DNA from: Undibacterium hunanense
Lineage (GTDB): Bacteria; Pseudomonadota; Gammaproteobacteria; Burkholderiales; Burkholderiaceae_D
DNA length: 64,000 nt
Reading direction: 5' to 3'
Assembly: GCF_014284335.1 (NCBI RefSeq)
Contig: NZ_JACOGF010000009.1
Location: 62,001 to 126,000 of the forward strand
In this document: positions 63,113-64,000 of the stretch, piece after piece
Position numbering within the stretch: position 1 is the stretch's first letter
Layout: every line of letters begins with the position of its first letter
Position numbers and translations under genes: made by a program
The notes under the pieces: model-generated
What the model was told of the DNA's origin: nothing
What the model saw: the letters and a program-made list of their open reading frames with translations, nothing else
Database searches by the model: none

Positions 63113-64000
63113 TTACCGGGAAAAAGCCAGAGCCTGTCCATGGCAAGGCTCCTGCAACTGGCCCTGATGCCAGGCAAGCTGACCAGAAACAATGGTGGTA
63201 TTGACGCGGTAATGGAAACTTTCCTGCTGCAAGGCAGACCAGCCACAGCGATACAGCACGGGGCTGGAGTGCACGCTCTGGGCAAGTTGCTGGCGTTCCA
63301 GCAAGACCAGATCTGCCCAATAACCTTCGCGCAGATAACCACGGTCCTTGATGGAAAACAGGTCGGCGACGCGATGACTGGTTTTTTCAACGATGGTGCA
63401 TAAATCCATTTTTCCGGTTTCGTACAACTGCATCAACAAGGGCAGGGCATGCTGCACCAGTGGCAAGCCGGAAGGGGCTTCAAAATAGTTGCGTGATTTT
63501 TCCCGCCGGGTATGTGGCGCATGGTCGCTGCCGATGACATCTATGCGGCCATCTGCGACTGCTTCCTGCAAGGCCTGGCGGTCTGCCGCTGTCTTGATGG
63601 CAGGATTGCATTTGATCAGGTTGCCCAGGCGGGCATAGTCTTCATCGCAAAAATACAGATGTGCCAGGCAGGCTTCGGCAGTGATGCGTTTGTCGGTTGC
63701 AGAACCCGCATCAAACAAGGACAGCTCGCGCGCAGTACTGATGTGCAGTACATGCAGGCGGGTGTTGTGACGGCGCGCCAGTTCCACTGCAAATGAAGAT
63801 GACAGGTAGCAGGCATCTGCATTGCGTATCAGCGGGTGACAATCGGGTGGCACTTCGCTGTGCTGGCGTTCATAATGCTCGCGGAAGCGGGCTTGCTGGT
63901 GTTCTATCGTTGGCGTGTGCTCGCAGTGCGCGAGTAAAGGCGCAGGGGCAATGCGGAACAGGCGTTCCAGCACGACCGGATCATCCACCAGCATTTGCCC
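63113..64000 (-). CDS. Dihydroorotase (N-terminus beyond the window)
   Basis: At least 295 residues; the first visible ATG at 63994 is internal, since the frame continues off the window. Dihydroorotase closes carbamoyl-aspartate to dihydroorotate. Visible active-site parts include LLAHCEHTPTIE, HVLHISTARELSLF and GSDHAPHTRREKSRN, with the late catalytic Asp. APSGLPLVQHALPLLM resembles the class of backup dihydroorotases found in Zur-controlled clusters. The usual HxH motif lies outside. Only 31 bases separate it from the zinc-type ABC genes, so co-transcription is likely. Confidence 0.9.
   Translation of the reverse strand, partial: GQMLVDDPVVLERLFRIAPAPLLAHCEHTPTIEHQQARFREHYERQHSEVPPDCHPLIRNADACYLSSSFAVELARRHNTRLHVLHISTARELSLFDAGSATDKRITAEACLAHLYFCDEDYARLGNLIKCNPAIKTAADRQALQEAVADGRIDVIGSDHAPHTRREKSRNYFEAPSGLPLVQHALPLLMQLYETGKMDLCTIVEKTSHRVADLFSIKDRGYLREGYWADLVLLERQQLAQSVHSSPVLYRCGWSALQQESFHYRVNTTIVSGQLAWHQGQLQEPCHGQALAFSR

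Noticed and set aside
1-64000. CRISPR arrays, tRNA or rRNA genes, insertion sequences, prophage
   Set aside because: Looked for by eye on both strands; no spaced direct repeats of CRISPR type, no tRNA cloverleaf and no transposase or integrase frame was seen. A covariance-model search would be needed to exclude small RNAs.

Overview
The window reads as chromosome of a Gram-negative betaproteobacterium, probably Burkholderiales and perhaps Oxalobacteraceae (Undibacterium-like). This is inferred from the C-terminal-Phe porin, the PHA phasin, the many TonB receptors, the Liv-type ABC operon and a moderate GC content (about half by eye). No rRNA, tRNA, CRISPR array, insertion sequence, integrase or phage gene was seen, so it looks like ordinary but accessory-rich chromosome.

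Layout. 1-3155 (minus): a tightly packed acyltransferase / ECF sigma factor / membrane protein unit preceded by a LolA-like secreted protein. 3361-5765 (plus): a periplasmic copper-handling set (DUF2946, SCO, PCu(A)C, YcnI) closed by a strong terminator. 5807-9497: Ohr/OhrR peroxide defence, pyrF and a porin. Two copies of a roughly 160-177 bp palindrome-ended repeat sit at the 3' ends of ohrR and the porin gene. 9878-19993: a 5-oxoprolinase-type hydrolase, an orphan TRAP binding protein behind a 20-bp palindromic operator candidate, and a complete five-gene branched-chain-amino-acid-type ABC importer. 20117-23874: a chemoreceptor, a MarR-like regulator, a small membrane protein and an HDOD protein. 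23922-26858 (minus): two LiaF-like membrane proteins co-transcribed with a LytS/LytR-type two-component system. 27157-33751: mixed single genes (DUF2214, DUF1223, spermidine-synthase-like, orphan ParB-like, RIO kinase, GNAT, periplasmic binding protein). 33915-35021: a phasin with a very long Ala/Lys/Pro-rich tail.

35253-51831 is the most striking part. A TrpF-like TIM-barrel protein, two TonB receptors, a PfkB-family kinase, a GntR/UTRA repressor, a membrane-anchored BMP-family nucleoside binding protein, a nucleoside-type ABC importer (double ATPase plus two permeases), an ADP-ribosylglycohydrolase-family enzyme, a nucleoside hydrolase and a phytase/esterase-like lipoprotein are arranged around six copies of a palindrome close to TGGTACGTACCA. 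The copies lie in front of the divergent promoters, most of them directly abutting a TATAAA-like -10 box. I read this as one GntR-controlled locus for taking up and cleaving a ribosylated compound (a nucleoside, nucleotide, NAD/ADP-ribose-like molecule or N-riboside). The presence of a TrpF-like protein in the regulon makes an unusual N-riboside substrate possible.

51935-53617 is a Tat-exported phosphoesterase. 53618-64000 holds a long gene-poor gap with a good Fur-box match in front of a Fur-family regulator that has lost most of the usual metal ligands. A leftward operon follows, whose order from upstream is dihydroorotase (cut by the window end), His-rich DUF2796/ZrgA-like protein, ABC ATPase, ABC permease, DUF3299, phospholipase-D-like protein, TonB receptor and DUF1624 membrane protein. 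It looks like a zinc-acquisition operon that carries its own copy of a zinc-dependent pyrimidine enzyme.
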